DNA of 64,000 nt, taken from positions 1 to 64,000 of the forward strand of contig NZ_JARQWR010000013.1 of assembly GCF_030766725.1 (NCBI RefSeq). The letters run 5' to 3'. Position 1 is the stretch's first letter, and each line of letters begins with the position of its first letter. The notes under the pieces were generated by a model. That model saw nothing but the letters and a program-made list of their open reading frames with translations, had not been told where the DNA came from and did no database searches. Shown here piece after piece: positions 1 to 8,129 of the stretch. This DNA is from Flavobacterium aerium (lineage in GTDB: Bacteria > Bacteroidota > Bacteroidia > Flavobacteriales > Flavobacteriaceae). The translations under genes were made by a program, and so were the position numbers.

Positions 1-420
1 TGTATTTCTGATGAACTTGTGCGCTGTTGCGGGTGCAAAACTACAACCTTTTTAGACTTAAACAATACTTTTTTAAAGTTATTTTTACCTTTTCTTAACT
101 TTTAATCTCAATCAACTGAATTACACCGTATTGTAATCAATCTTTTTTTACCATATTATCGCAAATCGAACCAGTTTATCAACCTTTTCTGCTGCTAGCT
201 CATTACAAAGGGTACTCTTATTGCAAATATCGATTGATTTTCCACTCTTGTTTTTACTTGAAATAGGCGATAACATCCCCTTTTGAGGGCTTCAGGTATT
301 TTTAAAATAGAATTGGAAAGGATTTATAGGTTGTTTTACTGCTTCAGTAGACTATACTCTATTTCTTTTTTGATTTTAAACTCCTATATATAGTATCATT
401 TCGATTCATTTTAATTACTC
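1..420. other. Non-coding left edge
   Basis: No convincing gene is seen here. A plus-strand frame is open from the edge for about 34 codons, but its composition gives no reason to call it coding. The stretch is AT-rich, and the only recognisable signal is a leftward promoter box at 36-43. Confidence 0.5.
36..43 (-). promoter_or_regulatory. Leftward promoter -7 box
   Basis: The minus strand reads TAGTTTTG followed by CACCCGC, matching the Bacteroidota -7 consensus TAnnTTTG. It would drive a gene starting left of the window. No clear -33 box was found. Confidence 0.4.
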
Positions 421-443
421 TACTATATTATAGAGTAGAATCT

Positions 444-545
444 GCGTGAGGGATCGAAGTGAAAAGCCCGTAAACGGAGTGCGGACTTGAAACAGAGAGC
501 CCGACTCTTTAGGTTATTCCCAAAATAACCTAAAGAGTCACGCCC
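444..545 (+). ncRNA. Structured flavobacterial intergenic RNA element (Flavo-1-like)
   Basis: The element opens with GCGTGAGGGAT and closes with TCACGCCC. GCGTGA (444-449) can pair with TCACGC (538-543). Inside it is a perfect 16-bp hairpin, 503-518 with 524-539, with a 5-nt loop. The AAGCCCG and GGACTTG blocks resemble an element I recall as common between genes in Flavobacterium, possibly the Flavo-1 RNA motif. The name is from memory; the structure is seen directly. It is the only copy I noticed in the window. Confidence 0.45.
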
Positions 546-561
546 TACTATATAGTATAAA

Positions 562-603
562 AGATAAAGCTCGAATCTGAAAAATCAAATCCGAGCTTTA
601 TCT
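562..603 (-). terminator. Hairpin downstream of the FtsX-type permease gene
   Basis: A perfect 12-bp stem (562-573 with 592-603) with an 18-nt loop lies 27 bp past the permease stop codon. The following T-tract is weak, so it may be a 3' stabilising hairpin rather than a strong terminator. Confidence 0.4.
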
Positions 604-629
604 ATATATTAGGTATAGTCTAACATGTT

Positions 630-1865
630 CTATTCAAATCGAATTGCTTTGACTGGTGATATCTTCGTTATAATATAGGACGGGATTAATAACACTACTA
701 AGCAAATTATGATTGTTCCTATATTAAGGGCAACTATATATCCCCAACTTAAATAGACTGGGGCTTGATGTACATAATAGTTTGCCGGATCTAATTGTAT
801 GATCCCAAAGGTCTGTTGAATCAATATCATTCCAACACCAATTAGGTTACCCCAAAATAGTCCTCGTATTATTAGGTAGAATGCATTGTATAAAAAAATC
901 TTTCTCACGGTCCAATTTGGAGCTCCTAATGCTTTTAGGATTCCTATCATTTGTGTGCGTTCTAAAATCAGTACTAATAATGCTACTACCATATTAATAG
1001 TCGCCACAATAATCATGATTACTAGTATAACTATTATATTAAAATCGAATAGGTGTAACCAATCAAAGATGTAGTAGAATTTTGCTTCAATGGTTTCTGT
1101 ATCCATTGTAGAGGGTATTGCTTCATATACTTCTTTATTCTTCTCTTCCATCTTACTAAAATCATCGACAAAAACTTCAAAAGACCCCACTTCGTCTGAC
1201 CTCCATTTATTGATGCGTTGAATGTGTCGAATATCTCCTAATATATAGGTAGCGTCAAATTCCTGGAATCCTGAATCGTAAATACCGGTTATCAAGAAGT
1301 TTCTCAAATTTGGCATTTGATTCCCATCTTCTTTCATAAAGAAGGTATTGAACTTGTCTCCTAATTTAAAATCTAACCGGTTGGCTAAATACCTTGAAAT
1401 TAAGATTTCGTTATTCAGCTTATTTGATAAATCTGGTTTTCTTCCTTCTATAATGTATTCTTCTATCTTCTCCCACTGAAAGTCCTTTCCTATTCCTTTA
1501 AAGATTATTCCTTCAAATGATTTCTCTGTTCGTATAATACCTGCTTTTGTCGCTACAGCTCTTATACTACTAATTCCCTTCACTGTATTGAACTTGGGAT
1601 AAAAATCTTGTTTGGTTGAAATAGGTACCTGGCTTACTTCAGATTTGTTATTATCAAAGTTCGAAATTATAATTTGTCCGTTGAAAGCGGAGACTTTTTC
1701 TCTAATCTTTTTCTGCAGTCCTATTCCAGTAGCTACCGAAATAATCATCATCACCATTCCAATAGCAATTGCAGCAATAGCAATTTTTATAATTGGTGCA
1801 GAAATACTACTTTTATTGTTTTTAGTAGTAACAAGTCTTTTAGCTATAAAGTATTCTAAATTCAA
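630..1865 (-). CDS. FtsX-type ABC transporter permease (LolC/LolE-like)
   Basis: The 411-residue protein is an inner-membrane permease of the MacB/FtsX/LolCE type. A first membrane helix at about residues 22-48 is followed by a periplasmic domain to about 270. Three more helices lie at about 275-303, 320-350 and 372-398, the usual four-helix plan. The C-terminus ends in the family-typical SPVKAIRFE. Such proteins work with a separate ATPase, often in lipoprotein release; no partner ATPase adjoins it, so the substrate is unknown. The start MNLEYFIAKRL is typical of flavobacterial homologues. It lies 6 bp from the divergent start of the NamZ-like gene, so each promoter must overlap the other gene. 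Confidence 0.85.
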   Translation of the reverse strand: MNLEYFIAKRLVTTKNNKSSISAPIIKIAIAAIAIGMVMMIISVATGIGLQKKIREKVSAFNGQIIISNFDNNKSEVSQVPISTKQDFYPKFNTVKGISSIRAVATKAGIIRTEKSFEGIIFKGIGKDFQWEKIEEYIIEGRKPDLSNKLNNEILISRYLANRLDFKLGDKFNTFFMKEDGNQMPNLRNFLITGIYDSGFQEFDATYILGDIRHIQRINKWRSDEVGSFEVFVDDFSKMEEKNKEVYEAIPSTMDTETIEAKFYYIFDWLHLFDFNIIVILVIMIIVATINMVVALLVLILERTQMIGILKALGAPNWTVRKIFLYNAFYLIIRGLFWGNLIGVGMILIQQTFGIIQLDPANYYVHQAPVYLSWGYIVALNIGTIIICLVVLLIPSYIITKISPVKAIRFE

Positions 1866-1871
1866 TTTTAT

Positions 1872-3122
1872 ATGGTCTCAATTAGTGTGTTCAAAAATAC
1901 ATTTTTATTCTCTGTTTTGTTTGCTATTTCCTGTGGAAATGCGCAGAAGGTAAAAAATACAGCAATTCAATCTAATCCTGAAACTTCTAATACGGCAACA
2001 ATCTCTGCTGAAAAGATTTTAACTGGTGCAGATAATGCTTCCCAATATCTTCCTTTATTAAAGGGTAAGAAAGTGGGCGTTGTAACAAACCCAACTAGCA
2101 TTGTTGAATATAGTGCTAATGGCAAGGCTACACAAATGCATCTTGTTGATTATTTATTAGAGAATAAAGTTAATGTTACTTCTATATATGCTCCTGAGCA
2201 TGGCTTTCGCGGAATTGCAGATGCAGGTGAACTTATTAAAAATGGCAAGGATACCAAAACGGGTTTGCCTATTATTTCTATGTATGGTAATAACAAAAAA
2301 CCAAAGGCAGATCAATTAACCGGGATTGATATTATGGTTTTTGATTTACAAGATGTAGGGGCACGTTTTTACACTTATATTTCTTCTTTGCATTATGTAA
2401 TGGAAGCTTGTGCTGAAAATAACATTCCTGTTCTTGTTCTTGATCGCCCAAATCCTAATGGAAATATTATTGACGGTCCAGTTCTTGAAAAAGAAAATAC
2501 AAGTTTTGTAGGTATGCACCCTATTCCAATGTTACATGGAATGACTATTGGTGAATATGCTCAAATGATTAATGGTGAAAAATGGTTGAAAAATGGTATT
2601 CAATGTAAACTTCAGGTAATTCCTTGTTCTAATTACAAAAGGGATATGCCTTATAGCTTACCTGTAAAGCCTTCTCCTAATTTACCGAATGATCAATCCA
2701 TCAATTTATATGCTAGCTTATGTTTATTTGAAGGAACAAATGTAAGTATGGGACGTGGTACTGATTTACAATTCCAGATTTATGGTTCTCCTTATTTACC
2801 TAAATCTGATTTTAGTTTTACTCCTAAACCAAACGTTGGCGCTAAGGATCCTACTTATAATGGTAAGGTTTGTTATGGCGAAGATTTATCTCAATCAAAA
2901 AGATTGCATCAATTGGAATTAAAATGGTTACTTCATGCTTACAAAACTACTAGTGATCCATCAAAATTCTTTAATAATTACTTCCTTAAACTGGCAGGTA
3001 CTTCTAAACTACAGCAACAGATCGTAAGCGGAATGAGTGAAGATGATATTAGAGCTACTTGGAAAACAGGTTTAACTGATTTCAAAAAAATGAGAAAGCC
3101 TTATTTATTGTATGCAGAATAG
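1872..3122 (+). CDS. Exo-beta-N-acetylmuramidase NamZ-like lipoprotein (DUF1343)
   Basis: The 416-residue protein belongs to the DUF1343/NamZ family, which removes N-acetylmuramic acid from the non-reducing end of peptidoglycan fragments. The N-terminus is a lipoprotein signal with the acylated Cys at about residue 21 (AISCGN). Family motifs are VGVVTNPTS (68-76), APEHGFRG (107-114) and FDLQDVGARFYTY (157-169). Length fits the family. The product is probably anchored in the periplasm or outer membrane and acts in cell-wall recycling. The start codon is 6 bp from the divergent permease start, leaving no room for a private ribosome-binding site outside the permease start region. No terminator is evident after the stop. 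Confidence 0.85.
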   Translation: MVSISVFKNTFLFSVLFAISCGNAQKVKNTAIQSNPETSNTATISAEKILTGADNASQYLPLLKGKKVGVVTNPTSIVEYSANGKATQMHLVDYLLENKVNVTSIYAPEHGFRGIADAGELIKNGKDTKTGLPIISMYGNNKKPKADQLTGIDIMVFDLQDVGARFYTYISSLHYVMEACAENNIPVLVLDRPNPNGNIIDGPVLEKENTSFVGMHPIPMLHGMTIGEYAQMINGEKWLKNGIQCKLQVIPCSNYKRDMPYSLPVKPSPNLPNDQSINLYASLCLFEGTNVSMGRGTDLQFQIYGSPYLPKSDFSFTPKPNVGAKDPTYNGKVCYGEDLSQSKRLHQLELKWLLHAYKTTSDPSKFFNNYFLKLAGTSKLQQQIVSGMSEDDIRATWKTGLTDFKKMRKPYLLYAE

Positions 3123-3211
3123 GGCTTATAGTCAATCGTAGATCTAAGAAGAATTTATTTACAAATCGTTAGATTTATCTTAAAGGGTATTTTTATCCGA
3201 TTAAAGTTTTT

Positions 3212-3219
3212 TATATTTG
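3212..3219 (+). promoter_or_regulatory. Promoter -7 box of the 60-residue small protein
   Basis: TATATTTG matches TAnnTTTG exactly and predicts a transcript starting near 3226, about 45 nt before the ATG at 3271. No exact -33 TTTG is seen. Confidence 0.55.
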
Positions 3220-3270
3220 AGTAGTGCATATGTTCCCTAAATTATATTAACCAAACAACATACTTGAACT

Positions 3271-3453
3271 ATGAATTACAATAAAAAAATAATGGAATAT
3301 GTTGATGCTATTATGGATTTCATTGATCAAATCATATTTTTCATTCAGCGTCTAAAAACTGGTATTGAAAATGCTGTAAATTACATACAAGATGTCATCG
3401 AATATATTTCTGATTTTATCAGTGATTTAAAACAGGATCTTATCGAAGTTTAA
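3271..3453 (+). CDS. Small amphipathic helical protein, 60 residues
   Basis: I do not recognise this gene. It encodes 60 residues with no Pro, no Cys and a single Gly. Ile, Val, Phe and Leu recur every three to four residues and alternate with Asp, Glu and Lys, which predicts one long amphipathic, net acidic helix. It has no signal peptide and no segment hydrophobic enough for a classical membrane helix. A consensus promoter box lies upstream and a strong terminator follows 3 bp after the stop, so it looks like a self-contained transcription unit rather than a chance frame. A membrane-surface or coiled-coil role is possible; nothing further can be said. Confidence 0.6.
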   Translation: MNYNKKIMEYVDAIMDFIDQIIFFIQRLKTGIENAVNYIQDVIEYISDFISDLKQDLIEV

Positions 3454-3455
3454 TA

Positions 3456-3489
3456 AAAAAAAGCCCTTCTTATACAGAGGGCTTTTTTT
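3456..3489. terminator. Bidirectional Rho-independent terminator
   Basis: A 12-bp stem (3456-3467 with 3478-3489) with a 10-nt loop has an A-tract on the left and a T-tract on the right. It ends the 60-residue gene on the plus strand. The convergent 79-residue gene has its stop codon in the loop (3470-3472). Confidence 0.85.
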
Positions 3490-3709
3490 GTGACATCTTT
3501 GTCGTTGCTTTCTTAAAGGTTATATGAAGTATATTCTTTATGATGTAAAGTATCGTTAATATGATAAACCATATCACTACCGTAAATAGGATTTCGAAAA
3601 TCTTAGCTGATGTACTGGATACAATTAAATCACTACTCAAGAAAAAAACGATTACTGATAATACTATTGAAAGTAATAGTATAATAAACAGATTTCTTTT
3701 ATGTTTCAT
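3470..3709 (-). CDS. Small two-helix membrane protein
   Basis: This 79-residue protein has no recognised family. A basic N-terminus (MKHKRN) is followed by a hydrophobic segment at about 7-28, a short polar stretch, a second hydrophobic segment at about 37-62, and a lysine-rich tail, so both ends should face the cytoplasm. It lies 85 bp downstream of the YkgJ gene on the same strand and may be co-transcribed with it. The stop codon falls in the loop of the shared terminator, so the hairpin must act after or during translation of the last codons. Hydrophobicity and position support it; homology was not tested. Confidence 0.55.
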   Translation of the reverse strand: MKHKRNLFIILLLSIVLSVIVFFLSSDLIVSSTSAKIFEILFTVVIWFIILTILYIIKNILHITFKKATTKMSQKKPSV

Positions 3710-3794
3710 AACTTCTCAATTTGATATGGCTCTAACGGTTTACTTTTTACTAAATTGTATTGTCTCTTAAACTCCTCTTTTAATTTATTCTTCC

Positions 3795-4292
3795 TTAAAG
3801 CGGCATTCTCTTTTTCATTTCTTCGACAATATTGAATGCAGCTGGACAAATCTCTACATTCTTTAGTGTTAAATTTGAAATTTGCTGGAACTTCTTGCGG
3901 TCTGTATGTGGAAATTCTCGACATGCTTTCGGCCTTACTTCATAAATCATACAGTAATTTTCTGAATCTAAAAATGTACAGGGTACTTCTTTTAATACAT
4001 AATCTTTATCTTCATCTATACGTAAATATTGATCAATGAATTGTTGTGGCTTTTGTCTAAAAGATTTAGCGATACGTTCAATATCTGCACTTGTAAATAA
4101 TGGCCCTGTCGTCTTACAGCAATTTGCACATTTTAGGCAGTCTGTTTTTTTAAATTCTGAATCATGTATGTCCTGCATGATATAATCAATATTTTTTGGA
4201 GCTTTCTTTTTTAGCTTATCAAAATACTTCTTATTTTCATTATGCTTATCTTTGGCCTGTTTAGGCAACTGCTGTATTATTCTATCCATCAT
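3795..4292 (-). CDS. YkgJ-family cysteine-cluster protein
   Basis: The 165-residue protein belongs to the CxxCxxCC family (UPF0153/YkgJ), cytosolic proteins thought to bind zinc or an iron-sulfur cluster. The first cluster is CLKCANCC in the middle of the protein. It is followed by the paired motif PCTFLDSENYC and the RPKACREFPH stretch typical of the family. The N-terminal 40 residues are lysine-rich. The biochemical function of the family is unsettled. A promoter box lies 20 bp upstream of the start, and the small membrane protein gene follows downstream. An ORF overlapping its 3' end in another frame (3706-3924) is a shadow. Confidence 0.85.
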   Translation of the reverse strand: MMDRIIQQLPKQAKDKHNENKKYFDKLKKKAPKNIDYIMQDIHDSEFKKTDCLKCANCCKTTGPLFTSADIERIAKSFRQKPQQFIDQYLRIDEDKDYVLKEVPCTFLDSENYCMIYEVRPKACREFPHTDRKKFQQISNLTLKNVEICPAAFNIVEEMKKRMPL

Positions 4293-4312
4293 TAATGCGT
4301 TAATCGCAACGG

Positions 4313-4320
4313 CAAAATTA
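4313..4320 (-). promoter_or_regulatory. Promoter -7 box for the YkgJ gene
   Basis: The minus strand reads TAATTTTG, an exact TAnnTTTG match, predicting a short leader of about 14 nt before the start at 4292. Confidence 0.5.
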
Positions 4321-4382
4321 CAACAAAAGAATATAAAATAATTTTTCAGCCTAATTTCTTATCACTTATTATATTTAAAATC

Positions 4383-5090
4383 ATGAAAGACCTTTTTGGA
4401 AAAGCTATATTGGATTATCAAACTGGAAATAATCCTGAGGATTTAATTACCGAAACATCTATTTCTGAAGCTGATGAAATGTCTGTAGCCTATTTATTTC
4501 GCTCTTATGCTGAAATGCCAAAGATTGAGCAAAAGGCTTTACAATTAGCCAAAGGAAAAGTACTCGATGTAGGTTGTGGTGCTGGAAGTCATAGTTTGTA
4601 TTTACAAAATGAGCGTCATCTGGATGTTACTGCTATTGATATTTCTGAAAATGCAATCCAAGCTTGTACGCTTCGTGGTTTAAAGGATGCCAAAGTTCAA
4701 GATGTTATGCAACTTAAGGGTCAGCAATATGATACTATTTTATTAATGATGAATGGCGCTGGAATGTGTGGTCGACTAAAAAACATCAGCCCTTTTTTAC
4801 TACAGCTCAAATCACTATTAAATCCTGGCGGTCAAATTCTAGTTGATTCTTCTGATTTAATATATATGTTTGACGAGGATGAAGATGGTGGTAAATGGAT
4901 TCCAACAGAAAATGAATATTATGGTGAGTTGGTTTTTAATGTTTCTTATAAAAATGAAGCGGAAGAGCCTTTCGACTGGTTATATGTTGATTATAATACT
5001 TTACAGAATGCTGCGCATACGAATGGGTTTAAATCAAAATTAATTCTGGAAGGAGAGCATTATGATTATCTTGCTCAATTATCTATATAG
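4383..5090 (+). CDS. Class I SAM-dependent methyltransferase
   Basis: The 235-residue protein has the Rossmann methyltransferase fold. Motif I is VLDVGCGAGSHS (60-71), and the acidic residue that contacts the SAM ribose lies in DVTAIDIS (about residue 86). The substrate is not evident; the short N-terminal segment and the C-terminal region carry no recognisable specificity domain. It is monocistronic: the upstream gene is divergent, and a strong terminator follows the stop at 5108-5149. TATATTTA, one mismatch from the -7 consensus, lies just upstream of the ATG. Confidence 0.85.
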   Translation: MKDLFGKAILDYQTGNNPEDLITETSISEADEMSVAYLFRSYAEMPKIEQKALQLAKGKVLDVGCGAGSHSLYLQNERHLDVTAIDISENAIQACTLRGLKDAKVQDVMQLKGQQYDTILLMMNGAGMCGRLKNISPFLLQLKSLLNPGGQILVDSSDLIYMFDEDEDGGKWIPTENEYYGELVFNVSYKNEAEEPFDWLYVDYNTLQNAAHTNGFKSKLILEGEHYDYLAQLSI

Positions 5091-5107
5091 TGTGATTGTG
5101 ACAAATA

Positions 5108-5149
5108 AAAAAACGGGTATTGAAATTATAATTTCAATGCCCGTTTTTT
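5108..5149. terminator. Bidirectional terminator between methyltransferase and DUF2059 genes
   Basis: A long hairpin pairs CGGGTATTGAAAT with ATTTCAATGCCCG around a TATA loop, flanked by A6 and T6 tracts, so it works in both directions between convergent genes. Confidence 0.9.
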
Positions 5150-5169
5150 ATTCTTTATATGTACTACTG

Positions 5170-5574
5170 TTATTTCAAGTATTTACTGATAACCGCTTGG
5201 AAAGTTGGTCCCCAAGCTTCACCTACTTTTTGTCCTTTTTCAGCCAAAACTTCTGTTTTACTAGATAATTTTTTCCCTACTGGAGATTCATAGAATTTTA
5301 AGATTGCTTTTACATCATCGTGTGTAAACTCTGTCATATACATATCAGCCGTTTTACTCATCAATTCTTTTATTGCTCCATCAAGATCTTTCACAAATTC
5401 ACCTTGTTTATCGGCAGGTACATTTTTCACATATTGTTTTGTGATCATACTAATATTTGAACTAGCTCCACTCACATCTAGGTATTTTAATACATCTGCT
5501 TTGAATGCCGCATCTTGAGCAAAGCTCACTTGGGCAACACATATAACCACTAAAGACAACAATAATTTTTTCAT
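5170..5574 (-). CDS. Secreted DUF2059 protein
   Basis: The 134-residue protein begins with a clear signal peptide (MKKLLLSLVVICVAQVSFAQ, cut after about residue 20). The rest is helical and matches the DUF2059 pattern, including the FTHDDVKAILKFYESPVGKKL block that is the family's signature. It is probably periplasmic; the family has no established function. It lies 40 bp downstream of queE on the same strand and may be read through from it, ending at the bidirectional terminator at 5108-5149. Confidence 0.8.
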   Translation of the reverse strand: MKKLLLSLVVICVAQVSFAQDAAFKADVLKYLDVSGASSNISMITKQYVKNVPADKQGEFVKDLDGAIKELMSKTADMYMTEFTHDDVKAILKFYESPVGKKLSSKTEVLAEKGQKVGEAWGPTFQAVISKYLK

Positions 5575-5614
5575 AGTTTGGATTTGTTTGATTAGACTGC
5601 TAAATTAAAATAAT

Positions 5615-6244
5615 TTAAGGGATATTCAAATATTTATGTGTTTGTAACGACACTCTCCATTTTGGATTATTCATCACGTATTCTACAATAAGGGGAGTCA
5701 TCTCTTCTCGCTTACTCCATTCGGGTTGTAAAAACAGTATTGCTTTATCATTGACTTTACTTGCTTGTTCTTCAGCAAAAATAAAATCATGTTTATTATA
5801 CACTATTACCTTTAGTTCGTTAGCATTATCATACACAATCTGTGTTGGTAATTTATTCTTTTTAGGGGATAGACAAATCCAATCCCATGTTCCAGAAAGT
5901 GTATAGGCTCCAGAAGTTTCGATATGTACTCTAAGGTTTCGCTCTTTCAATTTTTGTGTTAGGATAGTCATGTCCCACATTAAAGGTTCACCCCCAGTTA
6001 CAACGACAGTATCAGCATATTTTTTTGCATGATCTACAATAGTATCTGTAAGTGTTGGCGGGTGAAGTTCTGCATTCCAGCTTTCTTTTACGTCACACCA
6101 ATGACATCCAACATCGCACCCTCCGATTCTAATAAAATAAGCAGCAGTTCCTGTATGGAATCCTTCTCCTTGAATGGTATAGAATTCTTCCATCAAAGGT
6201 AACATATCTCCTTTTTGAACTAATGCTGCAACATCTTCCTTCAT
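5615..6244 (-). CDS. queE: 7-carboxy-7-deazaguanine synthase
   Basis: QueE is a radical-SAM enzyme that contracts 6-carboxy-tetrahydropterin to 7-carboxy-7-deazaguanine in queuosine biosynthesis. The 209-residue protein has the substrate-binding FYTIQGEGFHTG stretch (21-32). The iron-sulfur motif CDVGCHWC places Cys at 43, 47 and 50, the C-x3-C-x2-C spacing of the family, and VVTGGEPLM follows at 81-89. Length fits the compact bacterial form. A consensus promoter sits 25 bp upstream. queA, a later step of the same pathway, lies elsewhere in the window (22299-23348). Confidence 0.93.
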   Translation of the reverse strand: MKEDVAALVQKGDMLPLMEEFYTIQGEGFHTGTAAYFIRIGGCDVGCHWCDVKESWNAELHPPTLTDTIVDHAKKYADTVVVTGGEPLMWDMTILTQKLKERNLRVHIETSGAYTLSGTWDWICLSPKKNKLPTQIVYDNANELKVIVYNKHDFIFAEEQASKVNDKAILFLQPEWSKREEMTPLIVEYVMNNPKWRVSLQTHKYLNIP

Positions 6245-6268
6245 AATCTTCTCTAAATTTTAAGTGGG

Positions 6269-6276
6269 CAAAGATA
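6269..6276 (-). promoter_or_regulatory. Promoter -7 box for queE
   Basis: The minus strand reads TATCTTTG followed by CCCAC. It predicts a transcription start near 6262, giving a leader of about 18 nt. Confidence 0.6.
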
Positions 6277-6346
6277 CTTCATAAAATCATTTTAGATTCA
6301 AAAAATAGAAATTGATTTTTATAATTTCTTTAATTCCTTTTTATTC

Positions 6347-6384
6347 CAAAAAAAAAAGAGACTGTTCGTTTCGAACAGCCTCTT
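6347..6384 (-). terminator. Terminator of the exbB-tonB operon
   Basis: The minus-strand hairpin pairs GAGGCTGTTCG with CGAACAGTCTC around AAA and is followed by about ten Ts. It lies just past the TPR gene, the last gene of the operon. Confidence 0.85.
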
Positions 6385-6407
6385 AATATTATCTATTGTT
6401 TCGTAAA

Positions 6408-8102
6408 TTATTTACGTAAACTTTTAATAGCTTTAACTGATGCCTCATCTGCAGGGTTAATCAATAATGCTTTTTCAAAATTCTGAATAGCTTTTGCTTT
6501 GTCTTTACTTACGTAAAATGCTCCAATTGTAGAATATGCTTCCACTAAGTTTGCTTTAATAGCAGCTTTAGAAGTTTCTGCTTCTCCTTTTTCAGTCACA
6601 AGCTTAATATATTCTTCGTAATGTGTAACCATTAATAATTGTGCTGCTTCAGCTTCTAACAATCTGTTTACACGTGCTCTATATAAATGAGCATCTTGTG
6701 TTGTTGGAGATGCAGTAATTACGTTTCCAAAAGCAATATCTGCTTTGTGTAATAATGCTTCTTCTGGTTTATCTTGGCTAGCATATTCGAAATAAAGTGC
6801 ATATCCTAAGTAGAAATTATCGTATAAGAAGTTTTGAGACTTAGTATTCAATACCGCAACTTGATACATTTCGGCAGCTGGTCCGTATAATTTTTGTTTG
6901 AATAATTTCAAAGCTATTGGGCTAATTTCCTCTGACATTGCAGGATCAACTTCTACCCCTTTTTTCATATCTGCAATTGCACTTGCAAATATTTCTTTAT
7001 TTGAAACAATTGTATCTGAATCTTTAACTGCTTGTTTTAATTTAGCTAGCCCTAAGTATAAATAATCTCTTCCGATTACACGATCTGCTGGAGATTTAGT
7101 AATAAAATCTTGTAAAGCTTTTACACTTCCATCAGCATTATTGTTTTCGTATGCAGCATAACCTAAATAACGTAAAATTCTAGGGTTTACATTATCGATT
7201 TGTTTCATTTTGTTTGCTTCATCTTCTAATGCTTTATATTCTTTTGTCAAGATTAAGAAATCTGCATGACGCATACGAGAATCTAAAGAGTAATCTGTAA
7301 GTGTCATATATTTCTCATAATATCCTAAAGCTTTTTTGATATTTGCATTATAGCTCGCTTCATCTTTAGCATTGTTTGCCCAGAAATAATAGGTCTCAGC
7401 TAATTCTCTATAAGCTGGTCCGTAATTAGGGTTTGTTGCCAATACATCTTCGAAAGCTTTTACTGCCTCAGGAAAGGCTTTTGCTCTTTTTGTAATTACA
7501 CCCATTTGAATTTTAGCTCTTAGAATAGAACTATCAGCTGTTAATGCACTACGGTAATTGCTATAAGCTTCATTGTTATTGTTATCTCCATAATATGCAT
7601 CTCCTAATGCTAAAAGCACTTGTGCATCTTGTGGTTGAACACTTTTTGCTTTATTCAAACTTACTAAAGCGTTTTTGTAATCTGGTTTTTTAGAATTCAT
7701 GTAAGCACGACCTACATATAAGTATTCTTCAAAATCTTTTTTTCTAAGATCTTTTGTTGCTGTAGCAAAATTTGTTTGGGCTCCAGTTTTATTATCCTTA
7801 TCAAGATCTAGTTGACCTAAACCAATATAATTAAAATTTGCATTATTTTTTACTGCAATACCTTTTTGGAAAACTGCATTTGCAGAATCAGCTTGATTCA
7901 AAGTCAAATAAACATTTCCTAAAAAGAAATAATTTTTACCTTCGTCAGCTTTAGAAGCGACTAACGATTTTAAAATTGTTTTAGCCTTTTCATATTGTTC
8001 TCCATCGATTGCTTTTTTAGCTTGTTCTAAATCTTGTCCGTATGTTACGGTTCCAAGAGCTAAAAAAGTAAGACTCAAAATCATAATTTTTTTCATCTTC
8101 AT
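6408..8102 (-). CDS. Secreted TPR-repeat protein, last gene of the exbB-tonB operon
   Basis: The 564-residue protein has a signal peptide (MKMKKIMILSLTFLALGTVTYG, cut near residue 22) followed by tetratricopeptide repeats along its whole length. Clear TPR units include PANFNYIGLGQLDLDK-like and AQVLLALGDAYYGDNN-like helices and a final AIQNFEKALLINPADEASVKAI. It should be periplasmic or attached to a membrane and act as a scaffold. It is the distal gene of the energy-transduction operon and is followed by a strong terminator. In Bacteroidota this position downstream of a PstS-like lipoprotein recurs, which suggests a link to TonB-dependent uptake; the binding partner is unknown. Confidence 0.85.
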   Translation of the reverse strand: MKMKKIMILSLTFLALGTVTYGQDLEQAKKAIDGEQYEKAKTILKSLVASKADEGKNYFFLGNVYLTLNQADSANAVFQKGIAVKNNANFNYIGLGQLDLDKDNKTGAQTNFATATKDLRKKDFEEYLYVGRAYMNSKKPDYKNALVSLNKAKSVQPQDAQVLLALGDAYYGDNNNNEAYSNYRSALTADSSILRAKIQMGVITKRAKAFPEAVKAFEDVLATNPNYGPAYRELAETYYFWANNAKDEASYNANIKKALGYYEKYMTLTDYSLDSRMRHADFLILTKEYKALEDEANKMKQIDNVNPRILRYLGYAAYENNNADGSVKALQDFITKSPADRVIGRDYLYLGLAKLKQAVKDSDTIVSNKEIFASAIADMKKGVEVDPAMSEEISPIALKLFKQKLYGPAAEMYQVAVLNTKSQNFLYDNFYLGYALYFEYASQDKPEEALLHKADIAFGNVITASPTTQDAHLYRARVNRLLEAEAAQLLMVTHYEEYIKLVTEKGEAETSKAAIKANLVEAYSTIGAFYVSKDKAKAIQNFEKALLINPADEASVKAIKSLRK

Positions 8103-8129
8103 TATTTAAGTTTAAAATTTAGTACTAAT

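Noticed and set aside
1-108. Plus-strand frame open from the window edge for about 34 codons
   Set aside because: It has no start in the window, its residues are low in complexity after codon 18, and it overlaps a leftward promoter box; there is no support for coding.
3706-3924. Minus-strand 72-codon frame overlapping the YkgJ gene
   Set aside because: It is an alternative frame over the 3' end of the YkgJ gene and has no family features.
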